A stretch of 51,635 nucleotides of DNA from Bacillus manliponensis (GCF_000712595.1 NZ_JOTN01000024.1:1-51635), one strand, 5' to 3'; shown: positions 8,238-16,473, numbered from the stretch's first letter. Numbers and translations are program-made. Notes: generated by a model from the sequence alone, not told the origin.

Positions 8238-9341
8238 TTATACCTCTTCTTCAACAAATTCCATATCTTTTGAAAGCTCGTATAATCCAGATAATACATC
8301 CGCTCTCATTTGAACAAGTTCTGGGAATTGATAGAAGAACGCGATTTTTTGATATTTTATTTCTTGCGACTCTTTAACTGTTTTGGAATCACTTAAAATG
8401 AATGTAGTGATTGTTTCAGCAAGATCTTCAACTACGTTTGTTGTAGCGTATTCTGAAACAAATTTATCTTGATGCTGTTCAAAGAAGTCTACTTGTGCAC
8501 CTAAATCTGTTTCAACGTTTTTCTCTAACCATTCTTGTTCAATGTCAGTCCAAAACTTTGCATGAAATTGATTAATATATGAATCTTCTTTCGTGCATCC
8601 TTCCATTAAAAATAAAGATTTACATTTCTCTTCATATTTAGAAACATCTTTTTCATCCATAAACGCCTCTAAATATTTTTCATCTATTGGTACTTGTGAG
8701 TCATTTAGCGTTAATACGTGAACCGTTTCATGAATTAACGTCTTCATCATTTCATCAAAATACACTTCAGAATCTAATCCATCTAAACTCAGTGTCCACT
8801 CTTCTGGATAGTCAGGGTGCTGCATCACATGCGCCAACATATGATCATATCCATCTGTGATAATGTCAAACTCTTTTATTGGCTCACGATACTGAACTGG
8901 AATTAACGTACTATATAAATCCCAAAGCATATCATGATACTCTACATCTTCTTGTGATGAGATAATATATTCTTGCAATTCCTTATCATCTTTAAATACT
9001 TTCTTCAATCGCTTTTTATCTATCTTTTCTGTATATGGATCAACAATCTCTTCGTTATCAATATAGTAAGATGTCAAAAAGAAATAACGATCTTCATCTT
9101 TACTTTCTGCTTCATACTCAGCAAATAGTGCTTCGTCTTCAATTGGAATAAACTCTTCTAAGTCAGAAATTCCAACAATCTTCTCATTTACTTTTTGAAC
9201 AAGTTCGTCTCCAACTTGGGTACATTGTTCTTGTCCTTCGCATACTTCTTTTACTTGCTTACTTTCTGTCTCTTTACTACAACTTGCCATTAACATCGTT
9301 AACGACAAAATAGCTAGAAAATAAATATATTTATTTTTCAT
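8238..9341 (-). CDS. Lipoprotein with HExxH zinc-peptidase motif
   Basis: 367 residues. Signal with lipobox LMAS-C21 predicts a membrane-anchored lipoprotein. H204-E-T-V-H208 (TLIHETVHVLTLND) is a zincin motif; a later Glu in VVEDLAETITTF could be the third ligand, as in putative zinc-binding metallopeptidase lipoproteins. The remainder is acidic and unfamiliar. Substrate unknown. GGGAGG precedes the ATG. It is divergent from the transglutaminase-like gene at 9477; both act at or outside the membrane. Confidence 0.75.
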   Translation of the reverse strand: MKNKYIYFLAILSLTMLMASCSKETESKQVKEVCEGQEQCTQVGDELVQKVNEKIVGISDLEEFIPIEDEALFAEYEAESKDEDRYFFLTSYYIDNEEIVDPYTEKIDKKRLKKVFKDDKELQEYIISSQEDVEYHDMLWDLYSTLIPVQYREPIKEFDIITDGYDHMLAHVMQHPDYPEEWTLSLDGLDSEVYFDEMMKTLIHETVHVLTLNDSQVPIDEKYLEAFMDEKDVSKYEEKCKSLFLMEGCTKEDSYINQFHAKFWTDIEQEWLEKNVETDLGAQVDFFEQHQDKFVSEYATTNVVEDLAETITTFILSDSKTVKESQEIKYQKIAFFYQFPELVQMRADVLSGLYELSKDMEFVEEEV

Positions 9342-9476
9342 AGCGTCCTCCCTATACTTCTATTGCGTCTCTGACATGATACTCAATTTCCTAAAAATAT
9401 GCGATAATAATAATTACCTATAATGTATATTTTTAGGTATAAATAAGCGATTTCTATAAAAAGAAAGGAGAAAAAA

Positions 9477-10664
9477 ATGAGGCGAGTCGTATATAGCTAC
9501 AAAAACAATCTACTAAGCGTAACAAAACTATGGCTATCATGGCCAAAACATATTCACCACTTCACTACAACAAAAGACCCACTCTCACTTTCAAATCCAG
9601 ATCAAGCAGGCAATCAATTAGGTTATTATGAATTACAAGAAAAAGAAAGTATCCAAATACGTTATATGGTAGATTCATACATACCTAACAAATCACACTC
9701 TCTCACAAATGAAGAAAAAACATTTTACTTACGCTCCACTGAACTAGTGCCAATCACAAACGACATAAAAGAACTAGCACAATCTCTTGTTAAAGATACG
9801 ACTTCTATTTATAAACAAGCATATATTTTATTTGAACATTTAGTTTTACAATATAGCTACTTATATCCACCAAAAGAGCGTGGTGCTCTATCGTTTTTAC
9901 GTGATAAGAAAGGAGACTGCGGTGAGTTTTCATTTTTATATAGTGCGTTATGCCGTTCGCTCGGAATTCCATGCCGCACAATGATTGGATGCTGGGCAGT
10001 CGGTTCAATGCAAGCTCACGTATGGAATGAAGTGTTTATTGAAGGAAAAGGATGGCTTCCTGTTGATTGCAGCATGGCTAATGTTCAAAAGAAAAAGCCG
10101 TGGCAATTTGTCATTAGTAGTTTACGTACATTGCAATGGAAAAAATATTTTGGAGAAACAGAAGGACAGCGCATCGTTTTTTCAGTTGATACGGAAATTC
10201 CACTTACACCTATATATCCGTCTGCTTCAAGCGAAATATTAAAGAACTATCCAAAATATGCCGTAATACTGGGCGGAAAACCATTGGTATGGGGATATGA
10301 AACATTTCATGACACCGCCCCATTCATGCAGCCAGCATACATCAAATTTCATGAAGAAAACTTAACACATAACTCCTTTAAAAGTACGATACAAGCTTTT
10401 TGGCTCAATCCTTATTTCGGACGCTGGACAGTGTATGAAACCGGCTGGCAACGTTTCTTATATATACTAAAACACATATCAGGATTTTTGGCCGTCATTA
10501 TGATTGGATTACATACTCTATTTCCAAATGATATATTCCTAATCATTCAGCAGTTATCTCTAATTCTTTTGTCACTATCATTTGTTTTGCGGAAAGAAAG
10601 AATAGTTCTCTTTGGAATATTAACTACCATCTTCTTGTTATTTACAATTCGACTTATTGTATAA
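9477..10664 (+). CDS. Transglutaminase-like membrane protein
   Basis: 395 residues. The transglutaminase core spans ~90-205, with the Cys-His-Asp triad visible as C148 (KKGDCGEFSFLYSALCRSLG), H181 (QAHVWNEVF) and D197 (GWLPVDCS). Two or three membrane segments follow at ~325-395. Such domains act as cysteine peptidases or amide-forming enzymes, here tethered to the membrane. GAAAGGAG precedes the ATG. Substrate unknown; the divergent zinc-peptidase-like lipoprotein may be functionally linked (inference). Confidence 0.8.
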   Translation: MRRVVYSYKNNLLSVTKLWLSWPKHIHHFTTTKDPLSLSNPDQAGNQLGYYELQEKESIQIRYMVDSYIPNKSHSLTNEEKTFYLRSTELVPITNDIKELAQSLVKDTTSIYKQAYILFEHLVLQYSYLYPPKERGALSFLRDKKGDCGEFSFLYSALCRSLGIPCRTMIGCWAVGSMQAHVWNEVFIEGKGWLPVDCSMANVQKKKPWQFVISSLRTLQWKKYFGETEGQRIVFSVDTEIPLTPIYPSASSEILKNYPKYAVILGGKPLVWGYETFHDTAPFMQPAYIKFHEENLTHNSFKSTIQAFWLNPYFGRWTVYETGWQRFLYILKHISGFLAVIMIGLHTLFPNDIFLIIQQLSLILLSLSFVLRKERIVLFGILTTIFLLFTIRLIV

Positions 10665-10667
10665 ACA

Positions 10668-10707
10668 AAAAAATCGGCCGCCCTATTTCGTAAAGCAGCC
10701 GATTTCT
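10668..10707. terminator. Terminator between convergent transglutaminase and ytkD genes
   Basis: AAATCGGC (10671-10678) pairs with GCCGATTT (10698-10705); A/T runs on both sides let it act in both directions. It overlaps the end of ytkD. Confidence 0.65.
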
Positions 10708-11162
10708 TCTATATGTCGCATTGTGCGTGCAAGTACGTCGTCACGCATAATGAAACTAAAGCGTTTGTTTTTATGAATATCTTCTGGGATGTCTGTTAGT
10801 AATACAGAACCTTTTGTTTCTTCCGGGTGCGTATGGCTTTCCAATGCACTGATTGTTGCGAAATAAATGTTTTTAATGATTATTTTGTCTTTTCCCGATA
10901 CTTTGTATTGCCCTATGTAAGTTAAATCTTGCACTACGCCGCCTGTTTCTTCATGAACTTCGCGAACTGCCGCTTCTTCCGGTGTTTCCCCATATTCTAC
11001 TTTTCCACCTGGAAATTCGATACCACGGCGCAAATGATGCGTTAATAACCATTGATTCCCGTACCGACATACAACCCAAACGTGCTTCGGTTCAGGAGAA
11101 AATGGATAACGTTCGAACGATAATTGTACAGTATTGTGGTAGTAATCTTTAAATGTGTACAT
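10683..11162 (-). CDS. ytkD: Nudix hydrolase YtkD (nucleoside triphosphatase)
   Basis: 159 residues, the usual YtkD length. A full Nudix box occupies residues 52-75 (GGKVEYGETPEEAAVREVHE then ETGG), with the REVHEE metal-binding helix. Before it, the FSPEPKHVWVVCRYGNQWLL strand matches the YtkD family. In Bacillus, YtkD hydrolyses nucleoside triphosphates including oxidised 8-oxo-dGTP and can act in RNA 5'-end deprotection. GGGGAG precedes the ATG. Single gene. Confidence 0.88.
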   Translation of the reverse strand: MYTFKDYYHNTVQLSFERYPFSPEPKHVWVVCRYGNQWLLTHHLRRGIEFPGGKVEYGETPEEAAVREVHEETGGVVQDLTYIGQYKVSGKDKIIIKNIYFATISALESHTHPEETKGSVLLTDIPEDIHKNKRFSFIMRDDVLARTMRHIEEIGCFTK

Positions 11163-11242
11163 GCCAAACTCCCCTATTATGGTTACAAATTCCTTACCAC
11201 AAATTGTAGCACATTCTAGTTAGTATGCCTAATGTTAACAAA

Positions 11243-11557
11243 TTATAGACCATTAATTATTCCCATTTGCGCAATTAATTCTTTCGTTTCGTTATCGCCA
11301 AGTTCATAAATCATCTTATACGCTTCTTGCAGCTGTTCGTCATAGCGGTCGTTATTCGAATCATGATGATACTCAACAAATGGAACATGCGACCTTACAA
11401 ATGAACCAAGATCTTCTTCATACGCATGGTCAAAATGGCTACGTAACTCTACAATTTCCTCATCTGTTGCCTGTATTGTAAAGCTATACGTATTTGCGCT
11501 TTGCACTCTAGAAATCTCTCCGTTCGCTATTGAAACATAATATGTTTTCTTCTCCAT
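11243..11557 (-). CDS. Conserved hypothetical protein, YtkD neighbour
   Basis: 104 residues, MEKKTYYVSIANGEISRVQS at the N terminus, acidic, no signal peptide or membrane segment. A central HFDHAYEEDLGSFVRSHVPF, then YHHDSNNDRYDEQL. Good GAGGATG ribosome site. Looks like an ordinary cytosolic protein with intact codon use; I do not recognise a family with certainty and assign no function. Confidence 0.6.
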   Translation of the reverse strand: MEKKTYYVSIANGEISRVQSANTYSFTIQATDEEIVELRSHFDHAYEEDLGSFVRSHVPFVEYHHDSNNDRYDEQLQEAYKMIYELGDNETKELIAQMGIINGL

Positions 11558-11680
11558 ACGATCATCCTCTTTCGTATCCTTTGCCCTTATTGTGAGCTAT
11601 ACTTCCCAAAAATATGTAAAGCGTGAAAGATTTTCATGTTAAGATAAATAAGGTAAATAAAATAAGAAAGGTAGAACATA

Positions 11681-11836
11681 ATGCTAGATGTAAAACTGCT
11701 CCTTATCGGACTTTTCTTTTTTATGACTGGAATATACATATCTAATTGGACATTATTTGGTATCCCACTAGGCATTGGTGGTGGCATGATTATGGGAATC
11801 AGCTCTGTAAAAGACGCTTTTAAGAAGGGGGAATAA
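11681..11836 (+). CDS. 51-residue membrane protein, first gene of the small-membrane-protein array
   Basis: Reads MLDVKLLLIGLFFFMTGIYI then SNWTLFGIPLGIGGGMIMGI SSVKDAFKKGE. Two hydrophobic segments and a basic tail. GAAAGG lies ~9 bases before the ATG. The next gene starts 3 bases after the stop, and the GAAGGGGGA in its last codons is that gene's ribosome site, so the two are translationally linked. Function unknown. Confidence 0.65.
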   Translation: MLDVKLLLIGLFFFMTGIYISNWTLFGIPLGIGGGMIMGISSVKDAFKKGE

Positions 11837-11839
11837 TAT

Positions 11840-12070
11840 ATGTGGAGAACGTTACGTATTATACTCTCAGTTCTTATCTGTGCCATAGCACTATATAGTA
11901 TTTATTTTGCTAATCATTCATTCTTTATCGTTACACAAATTTTAATTGGCTTTGTCTTTGTCATTATCGGCATTGAGCATATACAGCAACGAAAAATGGA
12001 CGGTGGATTTTACTGCATATTTGGTACTCTCTTTCTTACAGGAGTACTCATTACAAAACTATTTTTTTAG
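11840..12070 (+). CDS. DUF3953-type small membrane protein, copy 1
   Basis: 76 residues, two or three membrane segments. Shares with its paralogues a basic N terminus (MWRTLRIILS), a polar bend near residue 27, a TQILIGFVFVIIGIEHIQ block and a final hydrophobic helix. DUF3953 is a small-protein family common in the B. cereus group with no known role. GGGGG ribosome site 6 bases upstream. Confidence 0.75.
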   Translation: MWRTLRIILSVLICAIALYSIYFANHSFFIVTQILIGFVFVIIGIEHIQQRKMDGGFYCIFGTLFLTGVLITKLFF

Positions 12071-12085
12071 AGAGTAGGGATTTCT

Positions 12086-12211
12086 ATGATGAACATATTG
12101 ATCATCTCAGTAATTGTCATCATCGTCATTTTAATACTTTCTGTTCTATCTATTAATAAACACTCTGTGAGTAATCCTGAGGATAATCCTCATCAAAAGG
12201 AAAAGGGGTGA
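12086..12211 (+). CDS. 41-residue single-span membrane protein within the array
   Basis: MMNILIISVIVIIVILILSV then LSINKHSVSNPEDNPHQKEK G. One membrane helix then a polar tail. AGGGA lies 5 bases before the ATG, and the tail codons AAAGGGGTGA supply the ribosome site of the next gene. Spacing on both sides (15 and 4 bases) fits the operon. Unrelated by eye to DUF3953. Function unknown. Confidence 0.6.
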   Translation: MMNILIISVIVIIVILILSVLSINKHSVSNPEDNPHQKEKG

Positions 12212-12215
12212 CTAT

Positions 12216-12449
12216 ATGATGTGGAAAATTTTAAAAATCACATTAGCAATTGCGACTCTACTGTTAGTAACATTTAGTTTCTTTACAGACGATAACTCTC
12301 TACTTCCTCTTATACAGATGTTAATTGGGATTATGCTTATTGTTGTTGGAGTCGATCAAATTAAAAATGAGAGAAAAGCAATGGGAATCATCTGCATTGG
12401 CGTTGGAATATACTCTTGGGGCGTCCAAATTTTAAAATACTTATTTTAA
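12216..12449 (+). CDS. DUF3953-type small membrane protein, copy 2
   Basis: 77 residues, MMWKILKITLAIATLLLVTF ... SLLPLIQMLIGIMLIVVGVD QIKNERKAMGIICIGVGIYS WGVQILKYLF. It has the family pattern most clearly: LLPLIQ, G-V-D-Q-I-K, a short basic loop, and the WGVQ end. AGGGGTG precedes tandem ATGs at 12216 and 12219; either could be used. Confidence 0.78.
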   Translation: MMWKILKITLAIATLLLVTFSFFTDDNSLLPLIQMLIGIMLIVVGVDQIKNERKAMGIICIGVGIYSWGVQILKYLF

Positions 12450-12466
12450 AGGAAGTAGCAGAGAAT

Positions 12467-12700
12467 ATGACTTTAAAAATTTCACGTATTATTTTATCAT
12501 TCGTACTTATATGTGTCGCATCATACGGATTATTTACAAGGAGCGAACTTTTTCTTTCACTAACACAAGTGTTATCTGGACTTTTCATGTTGGTCATAGG
12601 GATAGAACAAATGAAGGAAAAGAAAAGAGCGACAGGGCTTACTTGCATTACAGCATGTCTTTTCGTATGGGGCGTTCAAGCTTATGTTTGTTTCAGTTAA
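12467..12700 (+). CDS. DUF3953-type small membrane protein, copy 3
   Basis: 77 residues from the ATG at 12467 (GGAAG site upstream). An upstream in-frame ATG at 12416 lies inside copy 2 and is unlikely. MTLKISRIILSFVLICVASY, then LSLTQVLSGLFMLVIGIEQM KEKKRATGL and the FVWGVQAYVCF end, closely parallel to copy 2. Confidence 0.78.
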   Translation: MTLKISRIILSFVLICVASYGLFTRSELFLSLTQVLSGLFMLVIGIEQMKEKKRATGLTCITACLFVWGVQAYVCFS

Positions 12701-12717
12701 TGAAGGAGTGACGTAAA

Positions 12718-12945
12718 GTGGGGAAGCTAAGTATTACACTCTCGATCGCTGTTATCATAACATCTATATACAGTACCCTTACAGATAGTGATTCGGCACT
12801 ACCACTCATACTACTTTTCCTTGGAGGTATCGTATTAACCACTGGTGTTGAGCGTATAAAAGAAGGTAGAAAAAAGCTGGGTTTCGGTAATATTTTATTT
12901 GGTATCTTCATATGGAGTAATGTAGCTTGGATATACTTTCTTTAA
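12718..12945 (+). CDS. DUF3953-type small membrane protein, copy 4
   Basis: 75 residues from GTG 12718, with GAAGGAG 10 bases upstream. MGKLSITLSIAVIITSIYST, then ALPLILLFLGGIVLTTGVER IKEGRKKLGFGNILFGIFIW. The family pattern is retained but the WGVQ end is replaced by WSNVAWIYFL. 17 bases after copy 3. Confidence 0.75.
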   Translation: MGKLSITLSIAVIITSIYSTLTDSDSALPLILLFLGGIVLTTGVERIKEGRKKLGFGNILFGIFIWSNVAWIYFL

Positions 12946-13029
12946 AGAAGAAGTTGCGAGAAATAAGAAGTATCACGTAAAATTAAACTCTATAACACAC
13001 AATGAACAACATTCAGAAAGAGTGATAAT

Positions 13030-13263
13030 ATGACAAAAGTTTATGTACAACTTGCTATTTCAATTGCAATTATCTTGTTAGCAGCATACAGCGTAATTAC
13101 AGGTAATACTTCTTTACTTCCACTTATGCAAATTGCAGCTGGAATCTTAGCGTTCGTTATAGGAATTGATCAAATTAAAAGAAATAAAAAAGCGCTTGGT
13201 TTTGTCCTAATCGGATCGAGTATTGTCGTATGGAGTTTTTGTATTTTATTATATGTAATATAA
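13030..13263 (+). CDS. DUF3953-type small membrane protein, copy 5, last in array
   Basis: 77 residues, MTKVYVQLAISIAIILLAAY, then SLLPLMQIAAGILAFVIGID QIKRNKKALGFVLIGSSIVV W. AAAGAGTG precedes the ATG. The 84-bp gap before it is the largest in the array and may hold its own promoter. A strong terminator follows. Confidence 0.78.
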   Translation: MTKVYVQLAISIAIILLAAYSVITGNTSLLPLMQIAAGILAFVIGIDQIKRNKKALGFVLIGSSIVVWSFCILLYVI

Positions 13264-13264
13264 G

Positions 13265-13298
13265 AAAAAGGTTAGAGCAAGATTGCTCTAACCTTTTT
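13265..13298. terminator. Terminator closing the DUF3953 array, shared with the SMR operon
   Basis: AAAAAGGTTAGAGCAA-GA-TTGCTCTAACCTTTTT, perfect stem with flanking A/T runs; works in both directions for the two convergent operons. Confidence 0.9.
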
Positions 13299-13611
13299 AA
13301 CTTACAACTTTCAATCCAATAATTGTACACACAATCCCGATGATACAAAAGATACGAAATGCATTTTTAGGCTCTTGAAAGAAGAAAATCCCAACAATTG
13401 CAGCTCCTAACGTTCCGATCCCTGTCCATACTGCATAGCCTGTGGATAACGGGATGTCTATTAACGCCATTCTTAAAAATTGAAAGCTCATAACAAATCC
13501 ACCAATAAAGATGATATTATTTTTCCAACTGTTATTTTCCGCCACTTTCTTTACACCAATTACACCGATAATTTCAAATAGACCTGCGATAAGTAAATAC
13601 ATCCACGCCAT
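13297..13611 (-). CDS. SMR-family multidrug efflux subunit
   Basis: 104 residues, four membrane helices, standard SMR length. The membrane Glu is present in helix 1 (LLIAGLFEIIGVIGVKKV), and the family GYAVWTGIGTLGAAIVGIFF motif in helices 3-4. Starts directly after the stop of the upstream SMR gene, so the pair is co-translated and probably forms a heterodimer, as EbrAB and YkkCD do. Proton-coupled export of cationic compounds is the family role. Confidence 0.88.
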   Translation of the reverse strand: MAWMYLLIAGLFEIIGVIGVKKVAENNSWKNNIIFIGGFVMSFQFLRMALIDIPLSTGYAVWTGIGTLGAAIVGIFFFQEPKNAFRIFCIIGIVCTIIGLKVVS

Positions 13612-14307
13612 TTATTTTCCCTCTTCCTTACTTGTATTTCCGCTAAACTTCAGACCAACAATAAATAATGCTAGTAAACAAATTAGACCAATCTTCACAT
13701 AATGAACAGGCTCTTGAAAATAAAAGATATCGGCTAATATCGTTCCTATCGTTCCAATTCCTGTGAATACCGCATATGATGTCCCAATTGGAATGACTTT
13801 TGCAGCGTTAATAAAGCAATGAAAGCTAACAATAATCGCAAGTATCGTTACAATACTCATGGAATCAGCTTTTAATCCTGCTGCCCAAAATATTTCTACA
13901 AATCCACCAATTAATAAATAAACCCATGCTTGATTGGTCGTTAAAACTTTTTCCTTTTTTATTTCCACTGGTTTATCTATTTTAGCTGGCTTACGTTCTT
14001 TTTGCTTTTTCGGGAAGAAAATATATGACATCGCCCAAATGAAATGAATAATTAATACAGACGTCCAAACTCCTACAATAGAATTAACAGTATCATTCTC
14101 ATAAAAGCCAATTTTCTTATTTAAAATCCATTCTTTTATATGAAGAATATAGGAACCACTTGGTAAACTTGTTTCCGGAACAAGTCCCACAATAACACTA
14201 AATATAATTTGTGCAGCTACAAAAATAGCAGCATGTATATAAAAATATTTCCTCTCCACTTTTGCATGGGCAGCCCCATACAATGTTTCTTTCTCGACTG
14301 ACTTCAT
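13612..14307 (-). CDS. SMR efflux subunit with an N-terminal 2TM-domain extension
   Basis: 231 residues, twice the usual SMR length. Residues ~12-105 hold two membrane helices that resemble the bacterial 2TM domain (ERKYFYIHAAIFVAAQII ... WTSVLIIHFIWAMSYIFF); a Lys-rich linker follows; the last ~100 residues are a complete SMR unit with the membrane Glu (LLIGGFVEIFWAAGLKADS) and SYAVFTGIGTIGTILADIF. Start at ATG 14307 gives correct spacing from AGGGTGG; an ATG 12 bases earlier is too close. One base after the MerR stop. The fusion is unusual for SMR proteins. Confidence 0.8.
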   Translation of the reverse strand: MKSVEKETLYGAAHAKVERKYFYIHAAIFVAAQIIFSVIVGLVPETSLPSGSYILHIKEWILNKKIGFYENDTVNSIVGVWTSVLIIHFIWAMSYIFFPKKQKERKPAKIDKPVEIKKEKVLTTNQAWVYLLIGGFVEIFWAAGLKADSMSIVTILAIIVSFHCFINAAKVIPIGTSYAVFTGIGTIGTILADIFYFQEPVHYVKIGLICLLALFIVGLKFSGNTSKEEGK

Positions 14308-14308
14308 T

Positions 14309-15064
14309 TCATCTTCCACCCTTTTCTATATAATACTCTACAATCTTCTCTATATAATCCATCATCTCCCGATCTAGGCCGTACACTTTTGCTTCCTCTT
14401 CCTCCTCTGGTTTAATGAGCCCCCAATATTTATCAATTAATTCCTCATTTCCTTGAAATACATCCATCGAAAATTCGATCATGCGCTCCGCAAGCCCTTG
14501 AATCACTGGTGTATCTATCGGTTCATGTATATGCTGACGAATTTCTCGTAATAACTGGAACCATTTTTTCGTACGACTATCTTCCTCTTCTAAGGATGGT
14601 AAGCTCTTCACAATTTCCTGTTCTGCTTTCGTAAAGTGCTTCTGTCTAAATTGCTCTCTTGCATCATGCCCTTGCACCGATTGAATAAACAAAAGAATAT
14701 CCTCTGCACGCAAATCGCCTTGTAATTCCATAGAGTGAGCAGCTGTATATAATAATTTTTCTAAGCTCCTTAACCGCTCAATTTCTGCTTGAATTGTTTG
14801 AATCTCTATGTGAATAGCCTGCTTCCACCGCTCTTCTTTACTAAAACCATCTTCCTGTTGTAGCATTTTTCTTATTTCCGAAAGCTTAAATCCCAGCTTT
14901 TTAAACATCGTGATTTGCTGAAGCTTCATAATATCCTCTGTTGTATAATATCGATACCCTGATTCTGAAATATGAGATGGATTTAATAAATCAATCTCAT
15001 CGTAATACCGAAGTGTTCTCGTCGTAACTTTCGTTCGTTTTGAAATCTCTCCAATGCTAAACAT
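14309..15064 (-). CDS. MerR-family transcriptional regulator
   Basis: 251 residues from ATG 15064 (GGAGGTAACG ends just before it). Residues 1-70 are the MerR winged helix (MFSIGEISKRTKVTTRTLRY YDEIDLL), then a coiled-coil dimerisation helix (EIQTIQAEIERLRSLEKLL) and a TipAS-like C-terminal region with helical acidic segments. It heads an operon with the two SMR genes and is the likely drug-responsive activator of them. Confidence 0.9.
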   Translation of the reverse strand: MFSIGEISKRTKVTTRTLRYYDEIDLLNPSHISESGYRYYTTEDIMKLQQITMFKKLGFKLSEIRKMLQQEDGFSKEERWKQAIHIEIQTIQAEIERLRSLEKLLYTAAHSMELQGDLRAEDILLFIQSVQGHDAREQFRQKHFTKAEQEIVKSLPSLEEEDSRTKKWFQLLREIRQHIHEPIDTPVIQGLAERMIEFSMDVFQGNEELIDKYWGLIKPEEEEEAKVYGLDREMMDYIEKIVEYYIEKGGR

Positions 15065-15130
15065 CGTTACCTCCAATTCCTTTTGTTATCTTTACTATAA
15101 ACTTTTACGTATACGTTAATGTCAATACGA

Positions 15131-15179
15131 AAAAAAAAGCTGCCTCAACAGGTAATGGGTTCGGTTTTGGAGTACAAAA
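15131..15179. repeat. Inverted repeat, left arm, of the DUF2975 segment
   Basis: A7-GCTGCCT, then GTAATGGGTTCGGTTTTGGA GTACAAA. The reverse complement of 16474-16519 matches it over about 46 positions with only a few differences (the CAACAG / GTTGA stretch is the main one). The two arms bracket 1.29 kb. Confidence 0.75.
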
Positions 15180-15394
15180 TACGAAATAACAGCACTTTTC
15201 GCTATCTGATTAGCGATATAATTCTCACTAGATTCACACTAAAAAACGCACAGTAATTGGTTATCTGTGCGTTTTTTATTCATAAGAATCAAGTTATAAC
15301 AATAACAACATAATAAAAAGCAATAATAATTTATTGTTAAACAATAAATTATGTGCTAAAGTGATTTTATCATTACATCAGCGAGGTGCTTTAA
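15180..15394. other. Spacer before the DUF2975 gene, with a terminator-type hairpin
   Basis: AAAAAACGCACAG (15241-15253) pairs with CTGTGCGTTTTTT (15265-15277), a strong hairpin with flanking A and T runs. No gene precedes it on the plus strand, and the MerR gene lies 177 bp away in the opposite direction, so it may be the surviving terminator of a lost gene. The rest is A/T-rich and holds the promoter region of the DUF2975 gene. Confidence 0.6.
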
Positions 15395-15877
15395 ATGAAT
15401 GTTAAACTAGATTCAACTTTTTTCTTAAAGGTCATTGCTTTTCTTATTGGAATTGCGGTGCTGGCGGTGTGTATATATTGGTTGCCTGAAGCAGCCAGAA
15501 GAGATGGGATAGAGCGCCCAGGTGATTATTCACTATATCCACTTTTGGCATGTGCATATGGAATATGTATAACGTTTTCCGTAGTGTTGTATCAAGTATT
15601 TAAACTTTTAACCTATATCGAAAAGAACAATGCTTTCTCTGAGTTATCTCTTAAATCTTTGAAGCTAATAAAAAAATGTGCTTTTACTGTCATTTTCTTC
15701 ATTTTGATAGCAATAGTTTATTTAAGGGTGCTTGCTCAATTCACAGGTGATGACCCAGCAGGTCCGATATCACTAGGTCTCATGGGTATTTTAGCAACAA
15801 GCGTCGTCGCAACTTTTGTGAACGTTCTTCAAAAACCTTTAAAAAATGTCTTGGATGAGCAACCAAAAAACGATTAA
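15395..15877 (+). CDS. DUF2975-family membrane protein
   Basis: 160 residues with four membrane helices (about 10-30, 47-68, 92-115, 127-148). The LLTYIEKNNAFSELSLKSLK LIKKCAF stretch is the DUF2975 signature. GAGGTG lies 8 bases before the ATG. DUF2975 genes usually sit beside a small Xre-type HTH regulator; none is seen here, but a broken second copy follows. Function unknown. Confidence 0.8.
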   Translation: MNVKLDSTFFLKVIAFLIGIAVLAVCIYWLPEAARRDGIERPGDYSLYPLLACAYGICITFSVVLYQVFKLLTYIEKNNAFSELSLKSLKLIKKCAFTVIFFILIAIVYLRVLAQFTGDDPAGPISLGLMGILATSVVATFVNVLQKPLKNVLDEQPKND

Positions 15878-15907
15878 CATTTTGAAAAAATAATGAAAGG
15901 TGTTTTT

Positions 15908-16312
15908 ATGAAGATATCAACCACATTGTTTTTAAAAAATATCTGTTTTTATTATGGGACTACCAGTTCTTGTTTTTTGTATATTTTTGTCTCCTAAAAC
16001 CGGGAATTTTGCGGGAGAAATGTATCCAAATATTGCTTGTTCTAATCCTGTTGTATTGAGCCTTTTTAATTTGCTCTTTATCAGGCTTTCAACCTTTTGT
16101 GCTACATTGACAAAAGCAAAGCGTTCTCGGAGTTATCGGTAAAGGGTTTGAAAAAAAATAAAATACTGTGCGGTTGTAATAAGTGGTTGGTATGTTTTGG
16201 GTATGCCACTCTTTCATTTTATAGGTAAGAAAATTGACCCTCCTATTGGATTTGTAGGACTTATCATCATTTATCACCGCTCCTATTGAATTTGCACTAG
16301 GATTTGTATAAC
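15908..16312 (+). pseudogene. Frameshifted DUF2975 paralogue
   Basis: AAGGTG and an ATG at 15908 open MKISTTLFLK, then the reading moves to another frame (IMGLPVLVFCIFLSPKTGNF AGEMYPNIACSNPVVLSLF), then to others for the matches to the intact copy: FNLLCYIDKSKAFSELSVKG LKK, the fourth-helix region, and the GFVGLIITFIT-like end. At least three frame changes. Clearly a tandem duplicate of the gene at 15395 that has decayed. Confidence 0.75.
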
Positions 16313-16410
16313 CAATTTACATACTTTTTAACAAACCAATTCGCAGGAGTATGTTAGCCATCAGACTGTTGTGAATTGGAGTGCGAGATCAACATAAATC
16401 CTTTAATATC

Positions 16411-16459
16411 AACAAAAACAAGAGATCCAATTCAGATGCGAATTGGACCTCTTGTTTTA
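16411..16459 (-). terminator. Probable luxS terminator
   Basis: AAAACAAGAGATCCAATT (16415-16432) pairs with AATTGGACCTCTTGTTTT (16441-16458), one mismatch. On the minus strand it is followed by TTTTTGTT, about 65 bases past the luxS stop. Confidence 0.75.
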
Positions 16460-16473
16460 TTGCTTCTTTAATG

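Noticed and set aside
11587-11886. 99-residue minus-strand ORF over the first array genes
   Set aside because: Shadow of the 51-residue and first DUF3953 genes, which have proper ribosome sites and coupling.
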